The notes: a model not told the origin generated them from the letters alone. A stretch of 41,916 nt of DNA from UMGS1696 sp964558485 (GCA_964558485.1 CAZLED010000014.1:1-41916); one strand, 5' to 3'. Counted from the first letter of the stretch, positions 6,905-14,848 are shown. A program made the numbers and translations.

Positions 6905-8236
6905 TTATTCCAGGAAACCCTTGTAGTGACGCATGGTCATCTGGGCTTCGATCTCACGGATGGTCTCCAGAACGACGCCGCATACAATGATGACAGAGGA
7001 GCCGCCGAAAGCCAGACCGGACATGGAGCCACGAGAGATGATGTTGGCGATCAGCGGCAGTACTGCCACTACGCCAAGGCAAAGCGCACCGATAAAGGTC
7101 ACACGGGAAAGGATCTTGGTAATGTACTCGGACGTGGGACGACCGGGACGAATACCAGGAATAAAGCCGCCGTTTGCCTTCATGTTGTTTGCCACTTCGA
7201 TCGGATTAAAGGAAATCGAGATGTAGAAGTACGCAAACGCTACGATCAGCACCAGCGTCAGGATCGCATAGAACCAGCTGTCAGCCTGGAACAGGCCTAA
7301 GAACCCAGCCCAGAAGGAACCTTCCGCAGGCGTGGGGCAGAACATTGCGATCGTAGAGGGGATCGTGATGATGGAGTTGGCAAAGATAATGGGCATTACA
7401 CCAACCATGTTCACCTTGATGGGCAGGTTGGAGGACTGACCACCGTACATCTTTCTGCCAACGACCTTCTTGGCATACTGCACCGGAATGCGGCGCTCAG
7501 AGTTGGTCATCCATACGATGAAGCCAACCATGGCCACCATGGCAACGATGCCAAGGATACCCAGGATGATGCCCAGCCAAACCGGGATCGTTCCATAGGT
7601 GTTGTCTGCCTTGATGTAGGAGCCCTTGCCGCTGAACAGTGCGATCAGAGAGGACGCCATGGAGGGCAGACGAGAGATGATATTGATGAACAGGATCATG
7701 GAGATACCGTTGCCAATACCATTTTCATTGATCTTTTCAGCCAGCCACATGACCAGCGCAGAACCGGCACAGTAGCTCGCAACGACAACTACAGCTGCAA
7801 AGAAGGACTTGTCAACGATAACGTTGTTGGCCTTCAGCAGGTTGTAGTAGCCAATAGCCGTGATCAGACCCAGAGCAACCGTTACATACCGGGTGATCTG
7901 GTTGATCTTCTTTCTGCCTTCTTCGCCTTCCTTGGAAAGATTTTCCAGATAAGGAATAGCGATGCAAAGCAGCTGCATAACGATGGATGCAGTGATGTAG
8001 GGGTTGATACCGAGTGCAAAAAGCGTAGCATTCGAAAATGCACTACCAGTGATGATGTTCAGGTACTGGAAAATGGAGCCGCCAGTAGCCGACATATACA
8101 GGCTGAGCTGGTTGGAGTCCATGTAAGGGATCGGAATTGCAGAACCGATCCGATACAGCACCAGAATGAACACGGTAAAGAGCAGCTTCTTTTTCAGATC
8201 TGCAATTTTCCACGCATTCTTGATGGTCTCAAACAC
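6905..8236 (-). CDS. secY: Preprotein translocase subunit SecY, GTG start
   Basis: SecY forms the channel through which Sec substrates cross or enter the membrane. The 443-residue product shows the ten hydrophobic segments of the family and early motifs GSAIPIPYMD and ALGINPYITASIVMQLL. Cytoplasmic loops such as ERRIPVQYAKK contact SecA and the ribosome. The start is a GTG at 8236 placed directly after the rplO stop (TAAGTG), with a GAGGTGG site inside the rplO tail, so translation is coupled. It ends the spc block and is followed by adk after a 266-nt gap. Confidence 0.97.
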   Translation of the reverse strand: MFETIKNAWKIADLKKKLLFTVFILVLYRIGSAIPIPYMDSNQLSLYMSATGGSIFQYLNIITGSAFSNATLFALGINPYITASIVMQLLCIAIPYLENLSKEGEEGRKKINQITRYVTVALGLITAIGYYNLLKANNVIVDKSFFAAVVVVASYCAGSALVMWLAEKINENGIGNGISMILFINIISRLPSMASSLIALFSGKGSYIKADNTYGTIPVWLGIILGILGIVAMVAMVGFIVWMTNSERRIPVQYAKKVVGRKMYGGQSSNLPIKVNMVGVMPIIFANSIITIPSTIAMFCPTPAEGSFWAGFLGLFQADSWFYAILTLVLIVAFAYFYISISFNPIEVANNMKANGGFIPGIRPGRPTSEYITKILSRVTFIGALCLGVVAVLPLIANIISRGSMSGLAFGGSSVIIVCGVVLETIREIEAQMTMRHYKGFLE

Positions 8237-8680
8237 TTATACCACCTCGGTCTTTCCACCAACCGCTTCTATCTTTTCCTTAGCGCTTGCTGAAAAGATC
8301 GCAGCTTCAACGGTTAATTTTTTAGTGATTTCGCCGTTGCCGAGTACCTTCAGGCCGTCAAGAGACTTCTTGATCAGACCAGCAGCCATCAAAGTTTCCA
8401 AATTTACAGTGTCGCCGTCGTTGAAACGCTTGTCCAGATCGGATACGTTCACGATAGCATAGTGGGTAGCAAAGTGGTTCTTGAAACCTCTCTTGGGGAG
8501 CTTTCTGTACAGGGGCAGCTGACCGCCTTCGAAACCGAGACGAACACCGCCACCGGAACGGGCATTCTGACCCTTGTGACCCTTACCGGCCGTCTTACCA
8601 TTGCCGGAACCGGCACCTCTACCCTTCCGGAATCCTTCCTTCACGGAACCAGGAGCCGGGGAAAGTTCATGGAGCTTCAT
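8237..8680 (-). CDS. rplO: 50S ribosomal protein L15
   Basis: L15 is a late-assembly protein of the large subunit. The 147-residue product starts MKLHELSPAPGSVKEGFRKG and has the long Gly/Arg/Lys-rich N-terminal extension (RGAGSGNGKTAGKGHKGQ) that threads into 23S rRNA. The ATG at 8680 has an AAGGAGG site 10-11 nt upstream; an in-frame extension to 8716 is not family-like. Its stop abuts the secY GTG. Upstream, a 352-nt repeat-bearing gap separates it from rpmD, where 10-30 nt is normal. Confidence 0.96.
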   Translation of the reverse strand: MKLHELSPAPGSVKEGFRKGRGAGSGNGKTAGKGHKGQNARSGGGVRLGFEGGQLPLYRKLPKRGFKNHFATHYAIVNVSDLDKRFNDGDTVNLETLMAAGLIKKSLDGLKVLGNGEITKKLTVEAAIFSASAKEKIEAVGGKTEVV

Positions 8681-8803
8681 AGGGTTGACATCCTCCTTAC
8701 TGAATGATCGAAACAATTTTCATCGTAGTATAGGTTCTCCAAGGTCTCCCAAGGAAAACACGGAATAATAAGAATCCCAAATCAAACGAAATATGGTAAC
8801 TAA

Positions 8804-8991
8804 ATTCCTGCAATTGGAAACCGGCTACGGCGAACAGGGTTGGTGGTCCCTGTGAGCTCGCTCCACTACTTCTGATGCCAAGGATCGCTATATGGCTACG
8901 CACCCGGCTTTGCAGGCACTATATTCCACAATAGATCCCCTGTCCAAAAAGTTCTTTGCGGAGCTTTCTTACAAGAAAGCGACCGTTTCCC
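8804..8991 (-). repeat. Ribosomal-operon repeat, copy A (sense to mRNA)
   Basis: This copy fills most of the 8681-9032 gap and closely matches copy B (11797-11984) along its length. On the minus strand it runs GGGAAACGGTCGC, a GCTTTCTTG/AAGAAAGC hairpin, GCAAAGAACTTTTT, GGATCTATTG, a GCCGGGTGCGTAGCC segment, GCGATCCTTGGCATCAG, GTGGAGCGAGCTC, a hairpin ACAGGG-ACCACCAA-CCCTGT (8834-8853), and TTCCAATTGCAGGAAT. The first 90 nt also match copies C and D. The rest of the gap, 8681-8803, holds nothing recognisable. Confidence 0.8.
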
Positions 8992-9032
8992 AAAAACAAA
9001 CGAATTCAGCCCAATTTCATTCCGTCAAGAAT

Positions 9033-9212
9033 TCACGCCTTTTCAACAGTCACCAGGTGAGCCAGGACACGAACCTTGCCGTCCAGGACGGGGCCAGCTT
9101 CGTGAACGATGGAGTCACCGATCTTGCGCAGGCCGAGGGAAGCGGCGGTTGCCTTCTGGTTGGGCTTACCGGCTATGAGACTCTTTGTCAGAGTGACCTT
9201 AACCTTTTCCAT
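9033..9212 (-). CDS. rpmD: 50S ribosomal protein L30
   Basis: This 59-residue protein of the large subunit begins MEKVKVTLTKSLIAGKPNQK, continues SLGLRKIGDSIVHEAG and ends VLAHLVTVEKA, a clear L30 match. The ATG at 9212 has an AGGAGG site in the 13 nt between it and rpsE. The rpsE-rpmD-rplO order is standard. Downstream the gene runs into a repeat-bearing gap of 352 nt. Confidence 0.94.
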   Translation of the reverse strand: MEKVKVTLTKSLIAGKPNQKATAASLGLRKIGDSIVHEAGPVLDGKVRVLAHLVTVEKA

Positions 9213-9226
9213 ATCTCATAACCTCC

Positions 9227-9733
9227 TTATTCCGTAACCTGTTCCACGCTGATGCCTCTGGTCTTAGCGACCTGTTCAGCAGTGCGGAGCGTCTTCAGAC
9301 CCTCAAAGGTAGCCTTTACCACGTTCACGGGGTTGTTGGAACGGAGACACTTGGAACGGATATTCTTGATACCAGCCAGCTCCATAACAACACGAACCGT
9401 CTTACCAGCGATGATACCAGTACCTTTTGCAGCCGGCTTCAGCAGCACGCTGCCAGCACCGTATTCGCCCAGTACTTCGTGGGGAATGGTGTCACCCTTC
9501 AGGGATACTTCGATCATGTTCTTCTTGGCATCTTCGATAGCCTTACGAACTGCTTCCGGTACTTCGGCGGCCTTGCCGATACCGTAGCCTACGTGACCAT
9601 TTTCATCGCCAACTACCATTACGGCTGCGAAACGGGCGATTCTACCACCCTTGACCGTCTTGGATACCCGGCGAATCACGACCTGCTTTTCCTTCAGATC
9701 CAGCTCTTCGGGATTGAAATTTCTCTTAGCCAT
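9227..9733 (-). CDS. rpsE: 30S ribosomal protein S5
   Basis: S5 is a small-subunit body protein important for decoding accuracy. The 168-residue product reads MAKRNFNPEELDLKEKQVV, then the double-stranded-RNA-binding domain ending near AVMVVGDENGHVGYGIGKA, then GSVLLKPAAKGTGIIAG. The ATG at 9733 has a GGAG site 11 nt upstream and fits the family start. A longer frame runs to 9970 through repeat copy C and would add 79 unrelated residues, so I reject it. The upstream gap to rplR is 450 nt. Confidence 0.95.
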   Translation of the reverse strand: MAKRNFNPEELDLKEKQVVIRRVSKTVKGGRIARFAAVMVVGDENGHVGYGIGKAAEVPEAVRKAIEDAKKNMIEVSLKGDTIPHEVLGEYGAGSVLLKPAAKGTGIIAGKTVRVVMELAGIKNIRSKCLRSNNPVNVVKATFEGLKTLRTAEQVAKTRGISVEQVTE

Positions 9734-9786
9734 TTCGTTTTTTCTCCAATATTGTGATTGCAGCTTCTTGGGGACGAGGGGAACGG

Positions 9787-9960
9787 GGGAACGGGGTCGC
9801 TTTTTGAAAAAAGCTTGGCAAAAACTTTTGAACAGGGATGCTGAGACCCCATATAGTTTTTTGCATAGCTGGTGCGTTGCCATGTTGTTCGCTGAGCCTT
9901 GTTTGACCAAAACTGTTTTTGTACAGCGGCTTCGCGTTTTTTGACCTCGAAAATTCTCCG
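9787..9960 (+). repeat. Ribosomal-operon repeat, copy C (antisense to mRNA)
   Basis: On the plus strand it runs GGGAACGGGGTCGC, the hairpin GCTTTTTGAAAAAAGC, TTGGCAAAAACTTTTGAACAGG, CCCCATAT, GCATAGCTGGTGCGTTGCC, ATGTTGT and TTGACCTCGAAA. The order and spacing match copy D (13532-13699). It lies in the 450-nt rpsE-rplR gap; 9961-10183 of that gap shows no gene or further repeat. Confidence 0.8.
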
Positions 9961-10183
9961 TGCTACGCACTGGTTTGGCTTTGCAATGCAGCGATCAAAT
10001 AGACTATGCGTCTATTCGTGCTTTTCGCAGCCATACCGTACGTGACCCATTTCACCCATCCAAAATACTGCTTATGAAATGATAAACTACTGTTGTTCCG
10101 GCGGCACGCATCGCCACACAGGCTCGGAATCTGTGCATAACGGAGATGCGGTCATGTGCCGGAGTCAGGTGTACAAACCGGAA

Positions 10184-10543
10184 TTAGAACTGCAGACCAG
10201 CTTCTCTGGCGCCGGCAGCCAGTTCCGATACACGTCCGTGATAAATATAACCACCGCGGTCGAATACCACAGTGTCGATCCCCTTAGCCTTAGCCCGTTC
10301 AGCGATCATCTGGCCAACCTTCTTAGCGGCTTCCTTGTTGCTGCCGATGCCTTCAAAGCCCTTTTCCGTAGAGGATGCGGCGCACAGGGTGATACCCTTT
10401 ACGTCGTCAATGATCTGTGCATAAATGTGTGCATTGGAACGGTAAACAGCGAGACGGGGACGTTCGGTAGTACCAGCCACCTTTGCACGAACTCTTGCAT
10501 GTCTCTTAAGACGCTGCGCGTTCTTATCTTTCTTTGCAACCAT
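10184..10543 (-). CDS. rplR: 50S ribosomal protein L18
   Basis: L18 binds 5S rRNA in the central protuberance of the large subunit. The 119-residue product starts MVAKKDKNAQRLKRHARVRA, passes RPRLAVYRSNAHIYAQIIDD and ends GRVSELAAGAREAGLQF, all typical. An AAAGGAG site sets the ATG at 10543, 18 nt after rplF. It is followed by an abnormal 450-nt gap before rpsE, the longest break within the spc block after rpsH-rpsN and rplN-rpsQ. Confidence 0.97.
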   Translation of the reverse strand: MVAKKDKNAQRLKRHARVRAKVAGTTERPRLAVYRSNAHIYAQIIDDVKGITLCAASSTEKGFEGIGSNKEAAKKVGQMIAERAKAKGIDTVVFDRGGYIYHGRVSELAAGAREAGLQF

Positions 10544-10561
10544 GGGTAACGTCTCCTTTCA

Positions 10562-11101
10562 TTATTTACCGGTCTTACCAGCCTTGCGGCGGATATGCTC
10601 ATAGTCGTACTTGATACCCTTGCCATGATAGGGTTCCGGCGGTCTCTTGGAGCGGATATTCGCTGCCACCTGGCCGCAGTACTGCTTATCAAAGCTCTTT
10701 ACGATGATGGTGTTGGCATCCGGTACGTCGAAGGTAACCTTGTCGTCTTCGTTGAAGTAGATGGCATGGGAATGACCAACGTTCAGAACGATACGCTTGC
10801 CTTCCTTTGCAACTCTGTAACCAACGCCAACGATCTCCAGCTTCTTCTCGTAGCCCTTGGAAACACCTTCGATCATGTTGTTGATCAGGGTTCTGGTCAG
10901 ACCATGGAGAGCACGGTTTTCAGCTTCGTCGTCAGGACGGGCAACGGTCACAACAGCGCCGTCTACTGCTACAGTCATAGCAGCAGGAGCGGTGTAGGTC
11001 AGGGTACCCTTGGGGCCCTTTACGGTGATGAGATTATTGTCGCCCACAGTCACGGTAACACCAGCGGGTACCGTAATGGGAGCTCTACCAATTCTAGACA
11101 T
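10562..11101 (-). CDS. rplF: 50S ribosomal protein L6
   Basis: L6 lies near the factor-binding site of the large subunit. The 179-residue product starts MSRIGRAPITVPAGVTV and contains the C-terminal family signature around GQVAANIRSKRPPEPYHGKG, followed by a basic tail. The length is standard. A GGGAGG site precedes the ATG at 11101, and only 18 nt separate it from rpsH. Confidence 0.97.
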   Translation of the reverse strand: MSRIGRAPITVPAGVTVTVGDNNLITVKGPKGTLTYTAPAAMTVAVDGAVVTVARPDDEAENRALHGLTRTLINNMIEGVSKGYEKKLEIVGVGYRVAKEGKRIVLNVGHSHAIYFNEDDKVTFDVPDANTIIVKSFDKQYCGQVAANIRSKRPPEPYHGKGIKYDYEHIRRKAGKTGK

Positions 11102-11119
11102 TCTGTACCTCCCTTTCTC

Positions 11120-11518
11120 TTACCAGACAAAAGCGAGGATCTCGCCGCCTACGTTTTCCCGTCTTGCCTTCTTGTCGGTCATGATACCCTTGGAGGTAGA
11201 AACGATGGCGATACCCAGACCGTTCATTACCTTGGGCATATCTTCGGAGTTGGAGTAGATCCGAAGACCCGGCTTCGAAACACGGCGCAGACCATGGATA
11301 ACCTTCTGCTTGCCTGCTTCATACTTCAGAGTGATACGGATGATACCCTGCTTGCCGTCTTCAATGACCTGCACGCCCTTGATGTAACCTTCAGCCAGCA
11401 GAATGTCTGCGATGGCCTTCTTCATATTGGAAGCGGGAACATCAACGGTTTCGTGCTTTGCGTTATTCGCATTTCTGATTCTGGTCAGCATATCGGCGAT
11501 AACGTCAGAAATCTGCAT
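11120..11518 (-). CDS. rpsH: 30S ribosomal protein S8
   Basis: S8 binds the central domain of 16S rRNA and represses the spc operon in E. coli by binding its mRNA. The 132-residue product starts MQISDVIADMLTRIRNANN and ends with the conserved STSKGIMTDKKARREN and GGEILAFVW. The ATG at 11518 has an AGGAGG site 9 nt upstream; the 16-residue in-frame extension to 11566 is not family-like. The 489 nt upstream, next to rpsN, contain repeat copy B. Confidence 0.96.
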   Translation of the reverse strand: MQISDVIADMLTRIRNANNAKHETVDVPASNMKKAIADILLAEGYIKGVQVIEDGKQGIIRITLKYEAGKQKVIHGLRRVSKPGLRIYSNSEDMPKVMNGLGIAIVSTSKGIMTDKKARRENVGGEILAFVW

Positions 11519-11796
11519 TTTTGTATTCCTCCTGTCATGCAAGTAAATAAAGTCTTGCTGCCCCATAGTTCTGGAAAGAGCAAGCTTGCCGCTCTCCCCA
11601 GCTTTATGTGGCCGCTCACCAACGGTTAAAGCCGGACGAAGGTATCCTTCCTCCCAGCTTTCCTATCGGTGCGGAACGTATATCATATGAGGATTTCTCC
11701 CCAAATGAGCAATAGTAATTGTGACACAAAACCAAGAACTATATTCCAGCAATCAGAAACAGTCTTGCAAACTTACCACGAATTTTTACCAACCAC
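11519..11796 (-). other. Unique part of the rpsN-rpsH spacer
   Basis: The first 278 nt ahead of rpsH show no gene. They hold GCGGC-AAGCTTGC-like pairing near 11578-11595 and A/T-rich sequence next to copy B. The rest of the 489-nt gap is the repeat and about 20 nt before the rpsN stop. No internal promoter of good quality is visible. Confidence 0.45.
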
Positions 11797-11984
11797 ATTC
11801 CTGCAATTGGAACCCGTCCATGGCGACTGGGGTTGGTGGTCCCCAGGAGCTCGCTCCACTATTCCTGATGCCAAGGATCGCTCCCCGGCTACAGCCGGAA
11901 CTGTTCTTCGCTTTGCACCCAATAAACAGTGTTATTCAGTTAAAAAGTTTTTGCGGAGCTTTTTTCAAAAAGCGACCGTTCCCC
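11797..11984 (-). repeat. Ribosomal-operon repeat, copy B (sense to mRNA)
   Basis: This is the full-length partner of copy A. On the minus strand it has GGGGAACGGTCGC, GCTTTTTGAAAAAAGC, GCAAAAACTTTTT, GCGATCCTTGGCATCAGG, GTGGAGCGAGCTC, CTGGGG-ACCACCAA-CCCCAG (11827-11846) and TTCCAATTGCAGGAAT. Relative to copy A the 8-nt loop is unchanged, while three of six stem pairs differ on both sides and keep pairing. The middle section (11880-11940) is diverged. Confidence 0.82.
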
Positions 11985-12007
11985 TTTCAACGAAAACCCT
12001 GCACAAA

Positions 12008-12193
12008 TCACCAAGATGCCTTACGAACACCCGGGATTTCGCCCTTGTAGGCCAGCTCACGGAAGCAGATACGGCAGATACCGTACTTGCGGAGGTAGGC
12101 GTGGGGGCGGCCGCAGATCTTGCAGCGGTTGTACTCACGAGTGGAGAACTTCTGCTTCTTCTGCTGCTTGAGGATCATAGATGTTTTAGCCAT
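12008..12193 (-). CDS. rpsN: 30S ribosomal protein S14, type Z
   Basis: S14 is a head protein of the small subunit. This is the short zinc form of 61 residues with C-x2-C (CKIC) and C-x2-C (CRIC) ligands, ending AYKGEIPGVRKASW. The zinc form in the spc operon is standard for Gram-positive bacteria. The start at 12193 follows rplE by 17 nt. Downstream is the 489-nt repeat-bearing gap. Confidence 0.96.
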   Translation of the reverse strand: MAKTSMILKQQKKQKFSTREYNRCKICGRPHAYLRKYGICRICFRELAYKGEIPGVRKASW

Positions 12194-12210
12194 TGTTACT
12201 CTCCCTCTTA

Positions 12211-12753
12211 TTACTTAGCGAAGGGTGCGCCCATGAGGGTCAGCATTTCCTTGGCTTCAGCGTCAGTGTTAGCGGTGGTTACAAAGCAGATGTCCATACC
12301 ACGGATCTTGTCTACCTTGTCGTATTCGATTTCAGGGAAGATCAGCTGTTCCTTCAGACCCAGGGCATAGTTGCCACGGCCGTCGAATGCGTCGGGGTTG
12401 ATACCCTTGAAGTCACGCACTCTGGGCAGAGCGAAGTTGAACAGTCTGTCCATGAATTCGTACATCTTCTCGCCACGGAGAGTTACCTTCACGCCGATCT
12501 TCATGCCTTCACGCAGCTTGAAGTTGGCGACGGATTTCTTTGCATAAGTCGGAACGGGCTTCTGACCAGTGATAGCAGCCAGGTCAGCGATAATGGAATC
12601 GATCACCTTGCTGTTTTCCTTGGCATCGCCGGCACCAACGTTGATAACGATCTTATCAAACTTCGGAATCTGCATTACGCTCTTGTATTCGAACTTCTTC
12701 ATCAGAGCGGGAGCAACTTCAGAAGTGTATAATTCTTTCATTCTTGCAGCCAT
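12211..12753 (-). CDS. rplE: 50S ribosomal protein L5
   Basis: L5 binds 5S rRNA in the central protuberance and contacts P-site tRNA. The 180-residue product has the family segments IPKFDKIVINVGAG, ITGQKPVPTYAKKSVANFKL and REGMKIGVKVTLRG. I use the first ATG (12753) because a GGAGG site sits 6 nt upstream; a start four codons later is possible. Gaps of 14 nt to rplX and 17 nt to rpsN are normal. Confidence 0.96.
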   Translation of the reverse strand: MAARMKELYTSEVAPALMKKFEYKSVMQIPKFDKIVINVGAGDAKENSKVIDSIIADLAAITGQKPVPTYAKKSVANFKLREGMKIGVKVTLRGEKMYEFMDRLFNFALPRVRDFKGINPDAFDGRGNYALGLKEQLIFPEIEYDKVDKIRGMDICFVTTANTDAEAKEMLTLMGAPFAK

Positions 12754-12767
12754 CGTACACCTCCGAA

Positions 12768-13085
12768 TTACAGCTCAGCGCCGCACTTAACGCAGACGCG
12801 GGTTTTCTTGTCGCCGTCGATCTTATGAGCGGCACGGGTAGCCTTCTTGCACTTCTCGCAGTACAGCTGGACCTTAGAAGCGTACATAGCGCCTTCTACT
12901 TCCAGGATACCACCGTTTTCCTTCGGCGGACGAGGCTTCATGTGCTTCTTCACCAGATTGATGCCGTTCACAATGACCTTGCCTTCCTTGGGGGAAACTT
13001 CTACTACTTTACCGGTCTTGCCCTTATCGTCGCCGGAGATCACGATGACCATGTCACCCGTCTTTACATGAAGCTTCTTATTCAT
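12768..13085 (-). CDS. rplX: 50S ribosomal protein L24
   Basis: L24 starts large-subunit assembly by binding the 5' part of 23S rRNA. The 105-residue product has the N-terminal KOW motif (GDMVIVISGDDKGKTGKV). It ends in a zinc-ribbon-like tail with CEKC and CVKC pairs, common in Gram-positive L24. A GGAGG site 9 nt ahead supports the ATG at 13085. It is closely spaced between rplN and rplE. Confidence 0.96.
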   Translation of the reverse strand: MNKKLHVKTGDMVIVISGDDKGKTGKVVEVSPKEGKVIVNGINLVKKHMKPRPPKENGGILEVEGAMYASKVQLYCEKCKKATRAAHKIDGDKKTRVCVKCGAEL

Positions 13086-13100
13086 ATCATTCTACCTCCA

Positions 13101-13469
13101 TTAAAGAACTTCGGGTGCCAGAGACAGGATCTTGGTGTAGTCCCGTTCACGCAGTTCACGAGCTACAGGCCCAAAAATACGAGTCCCCTTGGGGTTCTTG
13201 TCTTCGTTGATGATAACAGCTGCGTTCTCATCGAACTTGATGTAGGAACCATCGGCTCTTCTCAGACCCTTTGCGGTTCTTACCACAACTGCCTTCACAA
13301 CGTCGCCCTTCTTTACAACTCCACCAGGAGCTGCCTTCTTTACGGCACAAACAACTACGTCACCAATGCTGGCGTAGCGTCTGCCGGTGCCGCCGAGAAC
13401 ACGGATGCACATCAGTTCCTTCGCACCTGTGTTGTCAGCCACCTTCATTAAGGATTGCTGCTGAATCAT
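13101..13469 (-). CDS. rplN: 50S ribosomal protein L14
   Basis: L14 forms part of the intersubunit bridge and the site where RsfS silences the large subunit. The 122-residue product reads MIQQQSLMKVADNTGAKELM, has AVIINEDKNPKGTRIFGPV, and ends KILSLAPEVL, all typical. A GGAGG site precedes the ATG at 13469. Upstream, a 467-nt gap with repeat copy D separates it from rpsQ, where the usual distance is tens of bases. Confidence 0.97.
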   Translation of the reverse strand: MIQQQSLMKVADNTGAKELMCIRVLGGTGRRYASIGDVVVCAVKKAAPGGVVKKGDVVKAVVVRTAKGLRRADGSYIKFDENAAVIINEDKNPKGTRIFGPVARELRERDYTKILSLAPEVL

Positions 13470-13531
13470 TTTTTCTTTCCTCCAGTTAGTGTCAGGTGAT
13501 AACTTGGGGGTCAGTCAAAGGCATTCGTAAA

Positions 13532-13699
13532 GGGGAAACGGGACGCTTTTTGTAAAAAGCTTGGCAAAAACTTTTGAACAAGGATCTATTGCCCCATATC
13601 GTTAGCCGAAATCCGGGTGCATAGCCATGTTGTATCTGCGTATCCGTCCAAGGGTGACGCCTACCCTACTTCGTGGACGTTTGACCTCGAAATAGTCCG
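13532..13699 (+). repeat. Ribosomal-operon repeat, copy D (antisense to mRNA)
   Basis: On the plus strand: GGGGAAACGGGACGC, GCTTTTTGTAAAAAGC, TTGGCAAAAACTTTTGAACAAGG, ATCTATTG, CCCCATAT, CCGGGTGCATAGCCATGTTG, a GTCCA...TGGAC hairpin with an AGGGT/ACCCT inner stem (about 13647-13680), and TTGACCTCGAAA. It links copy C to copies A and B because its first half matches both sets. The remaining gap, 13700-13936, holds nothing recognisable. Confidence 0.8.
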
Positions 13700-13936
13700 G
13701 CGGAGCCTTGTTCGGCGCAGATCGTTTTGCTGTTCGTTTCCTTTTACGTTTGTCTTTATTTCCCGATCCTGGAATATCACCTATGATCTAGGAGTACACC
13801 GGGGGAGAGTTCGTGCGACCAAAGGGTGTCAAAGAAGGGTTATGGTCCCTGCCAGCTGACCCCTGCTCCGCACGCTTGTCTCCCGGTTTCTCTGCAATCT
13901 TTTACCTAATTTATGTTGAGTCTCTCCGACTAAATA

Positions 13937-14197
13937 TTACTTAGCCTTTTCGATGACTCTGACCAGTCTCCATCTCTTCGTCTTGGAGAGAGGTCTGGTT
14001 TCCATCAGCTCAACTCTGTCGCCAACACCGCATTCGTTGTTTTCGTCATGAGCGTGGAGCTTGATGGTGCGCTTGATGATCTTGCCATAGGTGGGGTGCT
14101 TTACATGGTCTTCGATGGCGACAACGATGGTCTTATCCATTTTGTCGCTCACGACCATACCCACTCTGGTCTTTCTGAGTGCGCGTTCTACTGCCAT
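13937..14197 (-). CDS. rpsQ: 30S ribosomal protein S17
   Basis: S17 is an OB-fold primary binder of 16S rRNA. The 86-residue product starts MAVERALRKTRVGMVVSDKM, continues KTIVVAIEDHVKHPTYGKII and ends with the conserved RPLSKTKRWRLVRVIEKAK. The gap to rpmC is 12 nt. The downstream 467-nt gap splits the operon at what is usually a tight rpsQ-rplN junction. Confidence 0.97.
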   Translation of the reverse strand: MAVERALRKTRVGMVVSDKMDKTIVVAIEDHVKHPTYGKIIKRTIKLHAHDENNECGVGDRVELMETRPLSKTKRWRLVRVIEKAK

Positions 14198-14209
14198 GTC
14201 GTTTCCCCC

Positions 14210-14398
14210 TTATGCCTTCTTCTCGGAGATGATGGTCATCACACGAGCGATTTCCTTCTTGGTTTCCTTAATCTTGTGGGGATTTTCAAGCTGATTGATA
14301 GCGAGCTGAAAACGGAGATTAAAGAGTTCGGACTTCAGCGACTCGAGCATGGATTCGAGCTCTTCGCCAGACTTGTTTCTGAGTTCATTTGCCTTCAC
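14210..14398 (-). CDS. rpmC: 50S ribosomal protein L29, GTG start
   Basis: L29 lies near the exit tunnel and helps dock trigger factor and SRP. The 62-residue product is two helices, beginning KANELRNKSGEELESMLESL and ending near ARVMTIISEKK. The start codon is GTG at 14398, only 3 nt after the rplP stop, and its GGAGGG site lies in the last codons of rplP. That arrangement suggests coupling to rplP translation. Confidence 0.94.
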   Translation of the reverse strand: MKANELRNKSGEELESMLESLKSELFNLRFQLAINQLENPHKIKETKKEIARVMTIISEKKA

Positions 14399-14401
14399 AG
14401 C

Positions 14402-14833
14402 TTAACCCTCCACTTCATTTTCCAGTTGTTCCTTGGTAGCGAAGCGGCACTTGATAGGCAGCTTATGCATAGCAAGACGCATAGCTTCTCTGGCTGCTTC
14501 CTCCGGGATACCACCCATTTCGAACATAACTCTGCCCGGCTTCACAACGGCTACCCAGTATTCCGGGGAACCCTTACCGGAACCCATACGAGTTTCAGCA
14601 GGCTTTTCGGTGATGGGCTTGTCGGGGAAGATCTTGATCCATACCTGACCGCCACGCTTTACGTAACGGGTCATAGCGATACGGGCTGCTTCGATCTGGT
14701 TAGCGGTGATCCAAGCGGGCTCGGTAGCAACAAGGCCGAATTCGCCATTGGTGATCTTGTTACCTCTCAGAGCCTTACCGGTGAGACGCCCTCTATGCAC
14801 GCGTCTGTATTTTTCTCTCTTAGGTCTCAGCAT
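14402..14833 (-). CDS. rplP: 50S ribosomal protein L16
   Basis: L16 organises the A-site tRNA region of the large subunit. The 143-residue product starts MLRPKREKYRRVHRGRLTGK, has ITANQIEAARIAMTRYVKRG and WIKIFPDKPITEKPAETRMG, and ends near MHKLPIKCRFATK. An AAGGAGG site precedes the ATG at 14833. The 15-nt gap to rpsC and 3-nt gap to rpmC are normal. Confidence 0.97.
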   Translation of the reverse strand: MLRPKREKYRRVHRGRLTGKALRGNKITNGEFGLVATEPAWITANQIEAARIAMTRYVKRGGQVWIKIFPDKPITEKPAETRMGSGKGSPEYWVAVVKPGRVMFEMGGIPEEAAREAMRLAMHKLPIKCRFATKEQLENEVEG

Positions 14834-14848
14834 TATTGAGCGCCTCCT

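Noticed and set aside
9227..9970. A longer rpsE (247 residues)
   Set aside because: The extra 79 residues are translated from repeat copy C and are unlike S5. The internal ATG at 9733 has a proper site.
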